This document shows positions 1-8,489 of a DNA stretch of 64,000 nt, piece after piece; within the stretch, counting starts at the first letter, position 1, and the number at the start of each line of letters is the position of its first letter. Source of the DNA: Cyclobacteriaceae bacterium (lineage in GTDB: Bacteria; Bacteroidota; Bacteroidia; Cytophagales; Cyclobacteriaceae); assembly GCA_016787645.1 (NCBI GenBank), contig JAEUUF010000022.1, positions 1 through 64,000 of the forward strand, written 5' to 3'. The translations under genes and the position numbers were made by a program. The notes under the pieces were generated by a model. The model did not search any database. It saw only the letters and a program-made list of their open reading frames with translations, and was not told the DNA's origin.

Positions 1-1
1 G

Positions 2-223
2 ACTTTTTCCCGCGAGATGACCCTAAGCCTCCTCGCCAAGTCCACCCCGGAGGCAGATGGCCTCAAGTGGATCCAGGCCGAACATCGTCGGTATCCTGAA
101 TTTGTCCAGGCCCAGACGGGCATGATGCAGGGAGCCGCGGGTATTGGTCTCTGGTTACTTAGACTGAACGCGTTTGAAAAGAAAACCAGGCGGTTGATCC
201 GGTTGCCGGATGATCCATTTTGA
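2..223 (+). CDS. LanC-like (lanthionine synthetase C family) protein, C-terminal fragment
   Basis: This is the last 73 codons of a gene that begins upstream of the window; the frame is open from base 2 to the stop at 221-223. The segment carries W-x-QAEHR, then a PEF-x-QAQTG-MMQGAAGIG-WLLRL stretch and ends LPDDPF. That pattern is what I know from the C-terminus of bacterial LanC-like proteins, where the toroid closes on the GxxxGxxGIG-type helix. The zinc-binding Cys/His motifs of LanC would lie upstream, so activity cannot be judged. No lantibiotic precursor is visible here, and stand-alone LanC-like proteins are common in Bacteroidota, so a lantibiotic role is not implied. Confidence 0.7.
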   Translation, partial: TFSREMTLSLLAKSTPEADGLKWIQAEHRRYPEFVQAQTGMMQGAAGIGLWLLRLNAFEKKTRRLIRLPDDPF

Positions 224-255
224 TGTTGTGAATTTCTCCTGGCTTTGCATCAAAG

Positions 256-591
256 TCACTTCGCCCCTTGCTGAATCCAGCACAAGATAACAGCCTTCTC
301 CCTGGCGGTCAGCCGTGCTGATCCAACTGGAGGCATGGCGCCTCGCGTCAATTGAAAGTAGATGTCTGAAGTGTTGGCTTGTACTTCTTCCAATGTGATC
401 AGGCGGGGAATTCTTCCATTGGCTCCATCATGACAGCCGGAATAGCTGCAGGTGGCGTTTATGGTGGGTTGGATGGAGTTTTGAAAACTCACCGGAACAT
501 CCGCAGAGCAGACCGGAATGATTTCATCCTGCGGCTGGTGCGTGCACCCAATTGCCAAGAAGCCAACGAAAAGCCAACCGCTTCCCTTCAT
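256..591 (-). CDS. Small cytochrome c-like lipoprotein
   Basis: A 111-residue protein with a lipoprotein signal (hydrophobic run ending AIGC, Cys at about residue 16). The middle holds C-SYSG-CH, a CX4CH variant of the haem motif CXXCH, and a later G-AMPP that could give the distal Met ligand. This arrangement (lipobox, spaced CX4CH, GxMPP) recurs in small Bacteroidota c-type cytochrome-like lipoproteins, which would sit in the periplasm and carry electrons. Because the spacing is not classical CXXCH, covalent haem binding is uncertain. It stands alone between the LanC-like fragment (convergent) and an IS remnant. The opposite strand also has an open frame here, but without recognisable features. 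Confidence 0.6.
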   Translation of the reverse strand: MKGSGWLFVGFLAIGCTHQPQDEIIPVCSADVPVSFQNSIQPTINATCSYSGCHDGANGRIPRLITLEEVQANTSDIYFQLTRGAMPPVGSARLTAREKAVILCWIQQGAK

Positions 592-654
592 TTGCCAGTA
601 GTCTTCATTACCTACAAAGGTTAGGGGCCCGTGTTACAGTACGGCGAACGGCAG

Positions 655-865
655 GTTATGCTCGTGTTAACCAGTCATTAGTGATTCCATAATTTCCAGG
701 TTAGAAAGACATTGTCACACGGGCTCAACTTCAGTCAGAGTTGCTTGTATACAGCATGTCCTTGCGATATCTGCGATTGAAGCGTTCGATCAAGTTATTT
801 TGGAAATTCCGTCAATGGTGAACACGTCATTTCGCGCCAAAGTCATACGAATATTTGATGTCAGT
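655..865 (-). pseudogene. IS3-family transposase (orfB) remnant, decayed
   Basis: The 366 bases between the lipoprotein and the AIPR gene hold no intact gene, but minus-strand translation of 752-805 reads NNLIERFNRRYRKDML, the signature around the last catalytic Glu of IS3-family integrase-core transposases. Further downstream at 668-685 the same frame reads NDWL, matching the NDWL/EWL block before the RPH motif. Several in-frame stops and at least one frame change lie between and around these blocks, so this is a dead fragment. I could not define terminal inverted repeats. It marks the left edge of the AT-rich defence island. Confidence 0.6.
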
Positions 866-957
866 GCTCAACCGACATCAATGAACTTTTAGCTTTCGCC
901 TTTGAGGCAAAAAAAACCCTTTTCACTTTAGGCTAGATCTCCAACAGCTCAAACAGT

Positions 958-2964
958 CTACGAAAACCCTTCTTCTTTTGCTTGTTTAATAATTCTTAGG
1001 GCATTTTTTGCTTGCTTCGGAGACAAGGTTTTTCTTCTACTTGCCAATACCCCCATGTTGTAAGCAAATTTTCTGTCAAAAGGAGTGAAGTAATTATTCA
1101 CTTTAGCCCATTTTGAAAGCGAGAACCAAACCTCAGCATCGATCAGTCCAGCTTCTTCAATCATCATTACTTCTTGAGGTGATAAAGATACTGCCTTAAG
1201 GTCCATCTTACTTTCTTCCTTGGAGGCCTTGATTATCAATCCACCAGTATCGATAGTCTCATCTTTTAAAGTAAGCCAGCACTCAGGAGATTTGCACCAT
1301 TCACCAATGTTTCCGCCCTTCTTAGCAGGCGAATTAATCTGCTTCCATACAATATTTATCATGCTATCAATGGAATTGTTCAATGCCTCGCTAATACCCT
1401 GCTTTTCCCAAATATCATTGAGGTCAAGTTTGGAATTTGTCTTGTAAGCAAGCAGTGCAATTACATAAGCAACTATATTGGCTTTATACCCTCCTAACTT
1501 CTTCGCAGCAACCAATCGATCAATTTCCTTAAATAGAATTGCCTTCGCAATTAGGTCATGATAGTAAGCAGAGCTTATGTGCCCTATTTTACTTATCAAC
1601 AAGGAAAACGATTTGAAGTTTTTTTCCGCGCCCTTACTAACCTCGAATGGCTGTTGCCACCAGCTCATTTCATACTTAGCCAAATCTGTTTTTGTGAATT
1701 TTTGACTTCTTGGATACTCTCTTTCAAATAATTTAGAATCTTTAACCGAAAGTCTCGATCTCTCATCAAGAAATTGTCCGCGAGTTCGTTCATAGTACCA
1801 TTTATGGGTAGCCTTGCCTCCAGTTCTTGCTGGCACCCACTCACTTCTCGAGAAATCTTGAATTTTATTGTGATAGTCATCGTTAGAACTAAAGTCTGAC
1901 TCTCTAATTATTGTTTGAGTATTTGCATATCGCGATATCTTCTCTATTACTTTTTCTGTTTCCTCCTGAAGAAGTACGACTGAGATTTTCATTTGAACAA
2001 ATACTTTTGACAAGTCAACTCCCTTCTCTGCGGCTGCCGTAAATATCGAGGCAGTAGTTTGGCCACCGTTAACGACTTGCCAATTCTCAATTCGTGTTAT
2101 ATATGGGATATTCTCTTCATACACAACGTTCACCCGCTCGGCTGTTGTAGAGATGCCATTATTGTATGCAAGGAACATGTCAGGTTCACTGATAATCGTT
2201 TCCCGAATCTTCTTATTGACACGTGCCTTGAATTGGAGGAATGTTCGAACATTCTTTTCTAAGAGTCCTTGTTTATACTTGTTATAGATTGATGCCAAAA
2301 TCGTCCCCGGTATTATGGCCAGATAAACATCCACTCTATCACTTACTTTGTTCATCTGTAAACAATTCAGCTTATGATCGAAATCACTTACAAAATCAAT
2401 TTCAATCTTTTGTTTACCAGAGCGGATCAGATATTGTTGATAAACCCTTTCAATGTCCCAAAGTTGAAAGTCAATAAATACTCCAGTTTGCTCTTTCGTC
2501 TCAGGGACAATATCAGCAGATGCCTGTCCATTAGTAAGAACAAATATTCTGAGATTTGTAACTGCATCCTTGGTTTGCTCGGTTATCTGAACTAAGTCGA
2601 AAACGGCTGCTTCAGACTCCTCGACTTTACCTACTAATTTCCCGTCTCTCGCTGACCAAAAAAAATGTTCAGCTTTTAAGAAAGCCTCTTGGACCTCCCT
2701 GTCAGATACTTTTGTAAGACGTTGTTCACCCTTGAAAATGGTTACAAATAAATCTATACTTTCGTTTTCATCGTCATAGTTCCATGCGTTAACCTTCATT
2801 CCTTTGATTTTGTAATGACATGTCTCGCCAGCAATTACTTCTCCCGAATCAATAATATATTCGAGTATGTCATTTGTGATTGCATCCTCCTGCGAAATGC
2901 CCTCATCCTCAACTGTGATCAATGCGCCCTCCAGGAATTCAACTGCAAATTCTGATAGTTCCAT
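958..2964 (-). CDS. AIPR family protein (abortive infection/phage resistance associated)
   Basis: A protein of 668 residues. Two blocks typical of the AIPR family (Pfam PF10592) are visible: LAYNNGIS-TTAERV near residues 265-278 and WQVVNGGQTTASIF near 295-308. AIPR proteins are known mainly from operons of restriction-modification or abortive-infection type; their biochemical role is not settled. I place the start at the ATG at 2964, two bases after the TGA of the preceding gene, because the slightly longer frame would begin with TTG. It is the last gene of a four-gene operon (GHKL ATPase, Z1 ATPase, PD-(D/E)XK protein, AIPR). Base composition is AT-rich like the rest of the island. Confidence 0.85.
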   Translation of the reverse strand: MELSEFAVEFLEGALITVEDEGISQEDAITNDILEYIIDSGEVIAGETCHYKIKGMKVNAWNYDDENESIDLFVTIFKGEQRLTKVSDREVQEAFLKAEHFFWSARDGKLVGKVEESEAAVFDLVQITEQTKDAVTNLRIFVLTNGQASADIVPETKEQTGVFIDFQLWDIERVYQQYLIRSGKQKIEIDFVSDFDHKLNCLQMNKVSDRVDVYLAIIPGTILASIYNKYKQGLLEKNVRTFLQFKARVNKKIRETIISEPDMFLAYNNGISTTAERVNVVYEENIPYITRIENWQVVNGGQTTASIFTAAAEKGVDLSKVFVQMKISVVLLQEETEKVIEKISRYANTQTIIRESDFSSNDDYHNKIQDFSRSEWVPARTGGKATHKWYYERTRGQFLDERSRLSVKDSKLFEREYPRSQKFTKTDLAKYEMSWWQQPFEVSKGAEKNFKSFSLLISKIGHISSAYYHDLIAKAILFKEIDRLVAAKKLGGYKANIVAYVIALLAYKTNSKLDLNDIWEKQGISEALNNSIDSMINIVWKQINSPAKKGGNIGEWCKSPECWLTLKDETIDTGGLIIKASKEESKMDLKAVSLSPQEVMMIEEAGLIDAEVWFSLSKWAKVNNYFTPFDRKFAYNMGVLASRRKTLSPKQAKNALRIIKQAKEEGFS

Positions 2965-2966
2965 GG

Positions 2967-3968
2967 TCAAATTAGGGTCAATAAATCACTTTGAACTTCA
3001 TATGGCCTACAAGCTGAGACAACAACAGAATATTTCAAATCCCCCACCCCATTGGGCAAACTATGCTGCAGTAGTCTGGGAAAACCCTCTGCTACATGGA
3101 AGACATTCATCTCAACTATTGAAAAGCCCATGCTGTATTTGCTTGCATGTGCTTCATTATAGCCATACTTGGCTAGTTTTACTTGAAACTGAAAGACTGA
3201 AAAAAGATCCTCTCGAATTTGAGTCATAATACTCCTTATCAATACAGGCAAGGTGTGGTCGGGCATGTTAGAATGGATGTTCAATGCGTACAATCCAACA
3301 TACAAGTGGCTAAGTCCTGTTGAGTCAAGCTGCCTTTCAGACGAAACAGCGAATTTCTTATGCTGTTTACTTGAAGTCGATTTTATTTCAACTGCAATAT
3401 TTCGAATCTGAAAATCGTGGTTGGTTCTCTCTGAACCAGTCCAATATGATAAAGACTCAGAAAAAGAATACTTACGAAACAATACATCTTTGAGAAAAAA
3501 CAATTCACTCACGAGGCCCTTTTGAACTGAAATTGGAAGTATTTTCTTCTCACTCCTTTCAAAAAATAGCTTCCACTCCGTAAGGTTTTTGACAATGGTG
3601 TTAACAAATGATTGCCTGTTGGTTATTCGATCAATCTTATCACACATATCTGAAACAAATAATTCAAATATGCTACCAGTACTTGGAATAGTTTGAGAAA
3701 GTTTCAAGAATAATTCTTTGTTAAATTCCCCGAGGGATAAGACATCCAAAGTAATTTCAAGGCCCTTCATCGAAGGAAAAGCTCCGATACTAATGTCATT
3801 ACTATCATCCAGTTTTATATAGAGCAAACGAATTCCCTTAGCAAAATCGCTTGCTAGAAAAATCGGAAATATTCCTTCATTCGGAATTCGTCTAGCTATT
3901 TGGCGGTGTTCCTTGCTATTTCTAGACTCGGCATTGATAGAATTCCATATGCTATTATAATCAATCAT
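2967..3968 (-). CDS. PD-(D/E)XK nuclease-fold protein (DUF4420-like)
   Basis: A 333-residue protein. The likely nuclease core is G-LVSELFFL around 151-159 (conserved Glu), followed by HDF (Asp185) and VEIKST (Glu194, Lys196), the D-x(8)-ExK pattern of PD-(D/E)XK nucleases. Overall shape and partners match the PD-(D/E)XK motif family often found beside Z1 ATPases. It would supply DNA cleavage to the system; this is inferred from motif and context. Its ATG overlaps the end of the Z1 gene by 8 bases, and its stop lies two bases before the AIPR start, so the genes are probably translationally coupled. Confidence 0.8.
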   Translation of the reverse strand: MIDYNSIWNSINAESRNSKEHRQIARRIPNEGIFPIFLASDFAKGIRLLYIKLDDSNDISIGAFPSMKGLEITLDVLSLGEFNKELFLKLSQTIPSTGSIFELFVSDMCDKIDRITNRQSFVNTIVKNLTEWKLFFERSEKKILPISVQKGLVSELFFLKDVLFRKYSFSESLSYWTGSERTNHDFQIRNIAVEIKSTSSKQHKKFAVSSERQLDSTGLSHLYVGLYALNIHSNMPDHTLPVLIRSIMTQIREDLFSVFQFQVKLAKYGYNEAHASKYSMGFSIVEMNVFHVAEGFPRLLQHSLPNGVGDLKYSVVVSACRPYEVQSDLLTLI

Positions 3969-6711
3969 AATCAGCTAGTTCTAACTCTTCATAGACACTA
4001 TTTATATCATATGTAGATTGTTTTAGGCCATCATTATTTGGCCAACTAACAGCAAACCCGAAAGGCATTCGTTCGAGACTAATTGGATTCTCCGATTCGT
4101 CAGTTACCTTCAAGGGATAAATAAACAACAATGGCGTGTTAATTCTAGGTGGCAACTTCCTTAGCGTCTCACCTGTGGCTGATTCTCCAGGCGGAAAGTC
4201 AAGCTTCTCATCATTCGGGCTGACCAATCTTTTTATGTATAGCCTGTCATTCACAAAAGGCTCTTTGATAGATCTTGTTATTGGTTTTACGTGCAGCCCT
4301 CCAACCAACGATAGCTCTTGCTCATTTGACCTATTCAATGATATTAGAGCCACGTTCCAATTGTCGAGAATGTGATTTGGATCATTCCCTTCCCTCTGCT
4401 TTTCAATAAACTCAACTATTCGTTTTGTGCTTGAGGCTGGAGCTCCGCGAAAAGACGTGTACCTATTGAAAAATGAAACTACAGTAGCTCTTGAGACATT
4501 GGTCCATAGATAGTTACTTTCGACTCCTCTTGGAGAAGGAACTCCTAAAGAGCGAATAAATTCCTCAACCGCATTTGCATTATTTATTAAAATAGATTTT
4601 TCCCCGGAAATTGAGGCGGTCTCTGTCAATTTCCCCTTGTAACTAAGTGGCATAGTACTTGCGTACCTCATCTTCATTGCATTAGTAGCCATCATATCGG
4701 GATGCGATAGTACTCTTAGTCCAAACTCCATTGGTGTGGCCTTCTGCCTACTCATTTCTAAAAACTCCTTGCGTAGAATTTCAAACGCAGTGGATATATG
4801 CCTATACCAGCTGAACAAATCAGGTGTTGTATATATTCTGCATAAGTCTTCAAATCCCATTCTGTACCCAAACCAACGCCCCATTTGCATAAGCGTATCG
4901 TATAACGAGCTTGCTCTGGTAAAATAACTTACAGTCAGTCCTTCCAAAGTGAGGCCACGGGAAAGCTTATCTCCACCAATGGCTATAACACTGAGACCAA
5001 CACTTTCTCTGTTTTTGTAATCAAGGATATCACCTGCGCTTCCATTTATAAGATGTGGTCTTCGCTCCATTTTCAAGATTGCAGGCCTCAAATTATCATA
5101 TACTTCAGACCACTCAATCACAGGAAAATTCATAATTGAACTAATTCGCAAGTAATCTCTTTCAAACAATGATTGTAACTCCAAGAATATGTCAGTATCG
5201 TTGCTTATGATACCGTTTCTTAATCTGTTGAACTCAGTTTCTACAAATCCTCCAATAGCATTTTGAATGTCGTTGAATCGGGTGCAGTGTATAAGCATTG
5301 TGTTGTGCCTATTGCCTTGACCTCGAACTCTCCTAATCGCAGAACTTAACAGAAAAGATTTGATCGCTTCCTTCATGGAATCAGGAATATCCGTAGGGAT
5401 ATCTGTCATCCTGTGTCGCAGTGGAAGAAATTCGGAATCCACCTGTGATGCATCTAAAACGGGGATGTGAATTGGCATGCCCCTTTCCCTCTCATCATCA
5501 TTTAGTCCGAAAATTTGAACAGGGCCAAAGTAGTTGGATGGCGCTTCCATTGAAATGATAAATGAGGAGGGAAATAAGTCCCTTCCATAAACAGAATGCT
5601 CACTATCATGATGAATGAAGATGTTCGCAAAAGGAGTTGCGGTATATCCTATGTAAGCTTTCTGATTGAACAGATTTAGAATTTGCCTAATATTCTTGTT
5701 GATGGCAGTTGGATCTAGTTCTCCATCATCATTTGAAAGTGCTCTGGTATTAGGGGTTGCCTGATCTGCCTCATCATCAATAAGGAGGAGAGGAAGATTA
5801 TTAAGTGTGGAACTAGTCTCATTGACACGAAGAACAAATTCGCCATCAAGCGTGTCCAAACATTCCCGAAAGTACCTTATGAGATTCCCAAGAACCGACA
5901 CATTCTTTTTGACAACAAGAAGCATTGGCCTATCTGAACCAGGCTGAATACCACCAACTTGTTGAGCAAAGCTTCTTGAAAAATCACCACCATCATCTTG
6001 TGTGGTGAATGTATCCACATTTATGTACCCTTCATTTGGAAGGGTGGTGACTCCAATTCTTTTCAATTGCGCCTGGTCACTTGTATCCCTTCCAATAACT
6101 TCTTCGTCAATGCGCATTTGGGTTTGACTCCTTAGATTTTTGTGCATCCCACTAAGGACGATTATGATTTTATAACCGCTGTCAATTGCTTTATTTATTA
6201 CACCAGTAAAGTTTGCTGTTTTACCAGATTGGACATAACCTACAACCAAGCCTCTCCGATCAAACTCCCTATTACGGTCCCTAGGATCCTCTAACCTTTC
6301 AATAATATCATCAGTTATTTCATCAAGGCGATTAATTGTCTCAGTATTCCAGCCCTTTATGTTCGTAAGGTACTTCTTGTAACGGTTCCAAAATCTGAAC
6401 TCGATTCCATTGGCAGCAACTTTTTCGCGATACCAGGGCTTGTGGCCACTATTATCGGTTAATACATGATGCTCACCAGCATTAACTCCTTGATTAATAT
6501 TTACTTCATATTGAAGCTCAGATAGAAGTAAATCCTCAATGTCATCTTTTGAATTAAATGTAAGAGTTGGGTGGACAATATTAGGATAATCGATGGAATC
6601 CATTACCGACCTAATTGCCCTATCTAACGCCTGCTGATACGGAAGAATATCCTTAAAAAGCTCGTAGTTATCCTTAACAATACTCTTAATAAAATTGTAA
6701 GGCCGTTTCAC
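3961..6711 (-). CDS. Z1 domain superfamily-2 helicase-like ATPase
   Basis: A 916-residue protein beginning with GTG seven bases after the GHKL gene. ATPase motifs are clear: Walker A-type GYVQSGKT (about 158-165), Walker B LLIDDEAD (309-316), motif III TATPF (357-361), motif V GGDKLSRGLTLEGL (579-592) and motif VI QMGRWFGYR (609-617). QSGKT with QMGRWFGYR is characteristic of the Z1 domain family (PF10593), helicase-like proteins found with GHKL ATPases in restriction-type conflict systems. It probably couples ATP hydrolysis to DNA translocation or remodelling for the nuclease encoded next. All catalytic motifs look intact, so the protein should be active. Confidence 0.9.
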   Translation of the reverse strand: MKRPYNFIKSIVKDNYELFKDILPYQQALDRAIRSVMDSIDYPNIVHPTLTFNSKDDIEDLLLSELQYEVNINQGVNAGEHHVLTDNSGHKPWYREKVAANGIEFRFWNRYKKYLTNIKGWNTETINRLDEITDDIIERLEDPRDRNREFDRRGLVVGYVQSGKTANFTGVINKAIDSGYKIIIVLSGMHKNLRSQTQMRIDEEVIGRDTSDQAQLKRIGVTTLPNEGYINVDTFTTQDDGGDFSRSFAQQVGGIQPGSDRPMLLVVKKNVSVLGNLIRYFRECLDTLDGEFVLRVNETSSTLNNLPLLLIDDEADQATPNTRALSNDDGELDPTAINKNIRQILNLFNQKAYIGYTATPFANIFIHHDSEHSVYGRDLFPSSFIISMEAPSNYFGPVQIFGLNDDERERGMPIHIPVLDASQVDSEFLPLRHRMTDIPTDIPDSMKEAIKSFLLSSAIRRVRGQGNRHNTMLIHCTRFNDIQNAIGGFVETEFNRLRNGIISNDTDIFLELQSLFERDYLRISSIMNFPVIEWSEVYDNLRPAILKMERRPHLINGSAGDILDYKNRESVGLSVIAIGGDKLSRGLTLEGLTVSYFTRASSLYDTLMQMGRWFGYRMGFEDLCRIYTTPDLFSWYRHISTAFEILRKEFLEMSRQKATPMEFGLRVLSHPDMMATNAMKMRYASTMPLSYKGKLTETASISGEKSILINNANAVEEFIRSLGVPSPRGVESNYLWTNVSRATVVSFFNRYTSFRGAPASSTKRIVEFIEKQREGNDPNHILDNWNVALISLNRSNEQELSLVGGLHVKPITRSIKEPFVNDRLYIKRLVSPNDEKLDFPPGESATGETLRKLPPRINTPLLFIYPLKVTDESENPISLERMPFGFAVSWPNNDGLKQSTYDINSVYEELELADYD

Positions 6712-6718
6712 TCTATTC

Positions 6719-8179
6719 TCAGCTTAATTGTTGAAAACTCTCAATTCGGCTAGCTTTGTCAATAGCTTCGCTTTCTGTCAATCCTGCATTTATGAGGGCT
6801 TTAATAGTATTCTCATAAATCCTCCTTAGTTCACCTTTTGAGTCTTCGAAAAATTCCTTCATTATAATTGCAGGATCTGAAAAATCATTTACTATAAAAT
6901 TTATTGGTAGCGTTTCTCCAACCAATCTAATAAAATCCTTGAAGACATAGCTTTCATCTTCAAGATACTCCAAAATCAGTTGGTAGACTGGGTGGTCACT
7001 ATTAATTTCATAATAGCGTTTTCCGTGTTTTTGTCGGGCTTTCCACAGATACACTATTTCTTTTTTCTCTGCTCTTCTCTTGACATATGCCCCCCTATGT
7101 GTATAGACCTTGATAGCTTTCTCAATGGACGAAAAGCAAATGTTCTTAATCTGCTTTCTTATACTATCGGGAATTTTAGCGGATGCTTTCTTAACATCAA
7201 TTTGCCACTCTTTGTCTAGCGTGTTTGGGATATCAATTCGAATTCTACAAAGCCTTTGACTCTCCTTTTTCTTGAAGTCTAGGTCTAACCAAGTTCCATC
7301 CGAGATCAGTCTCTGATTTCTGTACAAATAAATTCCTTGATGTTCAGTCCATCCCCTAATAATTTCTATTTGACTTCGTTCTTCGGTTGATAGTTTTGAT
7401 TCATGCGGCAATATGAATGGTTGCACTGATATATTTTTCTTGTCTATTGAAAGATGCTCCTCTGCAAGTTCTGTCGTGGGTGCATTCTTTGAAATGTGAA
7501 AAGGGTTTATCGATACTATTTCATTATTCAGGACTTTGATTGAAATCAGATTCTCTTCAATGTAACGATGAAACACGAGGCCCAAATGCTTGCGCACATT
7601 ATCAAACTTCCGATAAAAGTGCTCCTTGTCAGCGGCCTTCTCACCCACTTCCAATAATCTATCAAGTTTTTCCCAAAGAATTACTGTTCCACTTCCATTT
7701 GAAGAAATGTTACCGAGAATCTCTTCTGAATTGCTATCAAAAGAATCATGCAACAATATCCAGTCCTTCTTTCTTGCAACTAGATCCAAGTCCCAACATC
7801 TTACGACAGTGTTGCCAGACTTGCTTCTGGATTTTACGGTAAGCCTTCTGCATTGTGAGAATGATGCTGTTTTTAACCCTAAGCCAAACCTTCCCAGATC
7901 ATTTTCACGCCTAGGATCCAAGGGATTAAAACTGCCAATCTTCATGGCATTTATAAGTGCCTGTTGGTTCATTCCTTTCCCGTCGTCTTCGATTCGTACG
8001 TAGGAGGAAAAGTGACTGATACCGTACGTAATGTTTACACAGGATGCTTCGGCGGTTATGCTGTTGTCAATCAAATCCGCAATTGCTGTTTCCACAGTAT
8101 AACCAAAAGATCTGACCGACTGAAGAAAATGCTCAGCTTGAGGTCTTACTATGTCGAATGATTTGCCTCCTTTAGCCAT
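6719..8179 (-). CDS. GHKL (HSP90/MutL/MORC-type) ATPase
   Basis: A 486-residue protein with an N-terminal GHKL ATPase: N-box ETAIADLIDNSI (30-41), G1 box EDDGKGM (64-70) and G2 box GRFGLGLKTASFSQ (96-109). The remainder looks like a transducer domain and a helical tail. GHKL proteins dimerise on ATP binding and act as clamps; those paired with Z1 ATPases are relatives of eukaryotic MORC proteins. It opens the four-gene operon and is separated from dcm by about 310 bases, so it likely has its own promoter. A CAGCTT-TGC-AAGCTG palindrome lies 43 bases upstream of the ATG. All nucleotide-binding motifs are intact. Confidence 0.87.
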   Translation of the reverse strand: MAKGGKSFDIVRPQAEHFLQSVRSFGYTVETAIADLIDNSITAEASCVNITYGISHFSSYVRIEDDGKGMNQQALINAMKIGSFNPLDPRRENDLGRFGLGLKTASFSQCRRLTVKSRSKSGNTVVRCWDLDLVARKKDWILLHDSFDSNSEEILGNISSNGSGTVILWEKLDRLLEVGEKAADKEHFYRKFDNVRKHLGLVFHRYIEENLISIKVLNNEIVSINPFHISKNAPTTELAEEHLSIDKKNISVQPFILPHESKLSTEERSQIEIIRGWTEHQGIYLYRNQRLISDGTWLDLDFKKKESQRLCRIRIDIPNTLDKEWQIDVKKASAKIPDSIRKQIKNICFSSIEKAIKVYTHRGAYVKRRAEKKEIVYLWKARQKHGKRYYEINSDHPVYQLILEYLEDESYVFKDFIRLVGETLPINFIVNDFSDPAIIMKEFFEDSKGELRRIYENTIKALINAGLTESEAIDKASRIESFQQLS

Positions 8180-8489
8180 CTGAATTCAAGTTAAGATCCA
8201 ATAGAAATTAATCGTAAGTCACAGCTTTGCAAGCTGATTTGGATTTACGCTCCAACTTATCTGAATTGTAGCACTTAGGTTCCATTTTGGCACCAATTTG
8301 TTTGCCGGTTTTGAACGAATCTAATTTTTGGTTCCTCCACTAGATTTGACACTAAACAGAGAAAATAATTTTAAGATTTTTGTTTGGGCATATTCCCATA
8401 ACCAAGTCTTGCATATGCTGTTTCATTGAACCTTGACAGGTAGTAACTCACATATGAGTCAAAGCGCATGGTTAGGATTCATTTTTGAA
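8180..8489. other. AT-rich intergenic spacer between dcm and the GHKL operon
   Basis: No open frame with coding character is visible. Two small perfect inverted repeats occur: CAGCTT-TGC-AAGCTG at 8222-8236 and ACTCA-CATA-TGAGT at 8446-8459. The first lies just upstream of the GHKL start and could be an operator; the second is just past the dcm stop. No convincing TAnnTTTG promoter box was found on the minus strand. The spacer most likely carries the promoter of the four-gene operon, by inference from layout. Confidence 0.4.

Noticed and set aside
379-624. Plus-strand 81-residue frame opposite the cytochrome-like lipoprotein
   Set aside because: The minus-strand frame has a lipobox and CX4CH motif; the plus frame has nothing recognisable.
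895-917. Terminator after the AIPR gene
   Set aside because: A short GCCT/AGGC stem exists, but the T-run precedes rather than follows it on the minus strand.
600-957. Possible copy of the ssrA 3' end as an att site
   Set aside because: I compared the acceptor and T-arm sequence with 600-957 and saw no match.
8446-8459. C-box (controller binding site) of a restriction system
   Set aside because: ACTCA-CATA-TGAGT is palindromic but lacks the GACT...AGTC pattern on both sides, and no controller gene is present.
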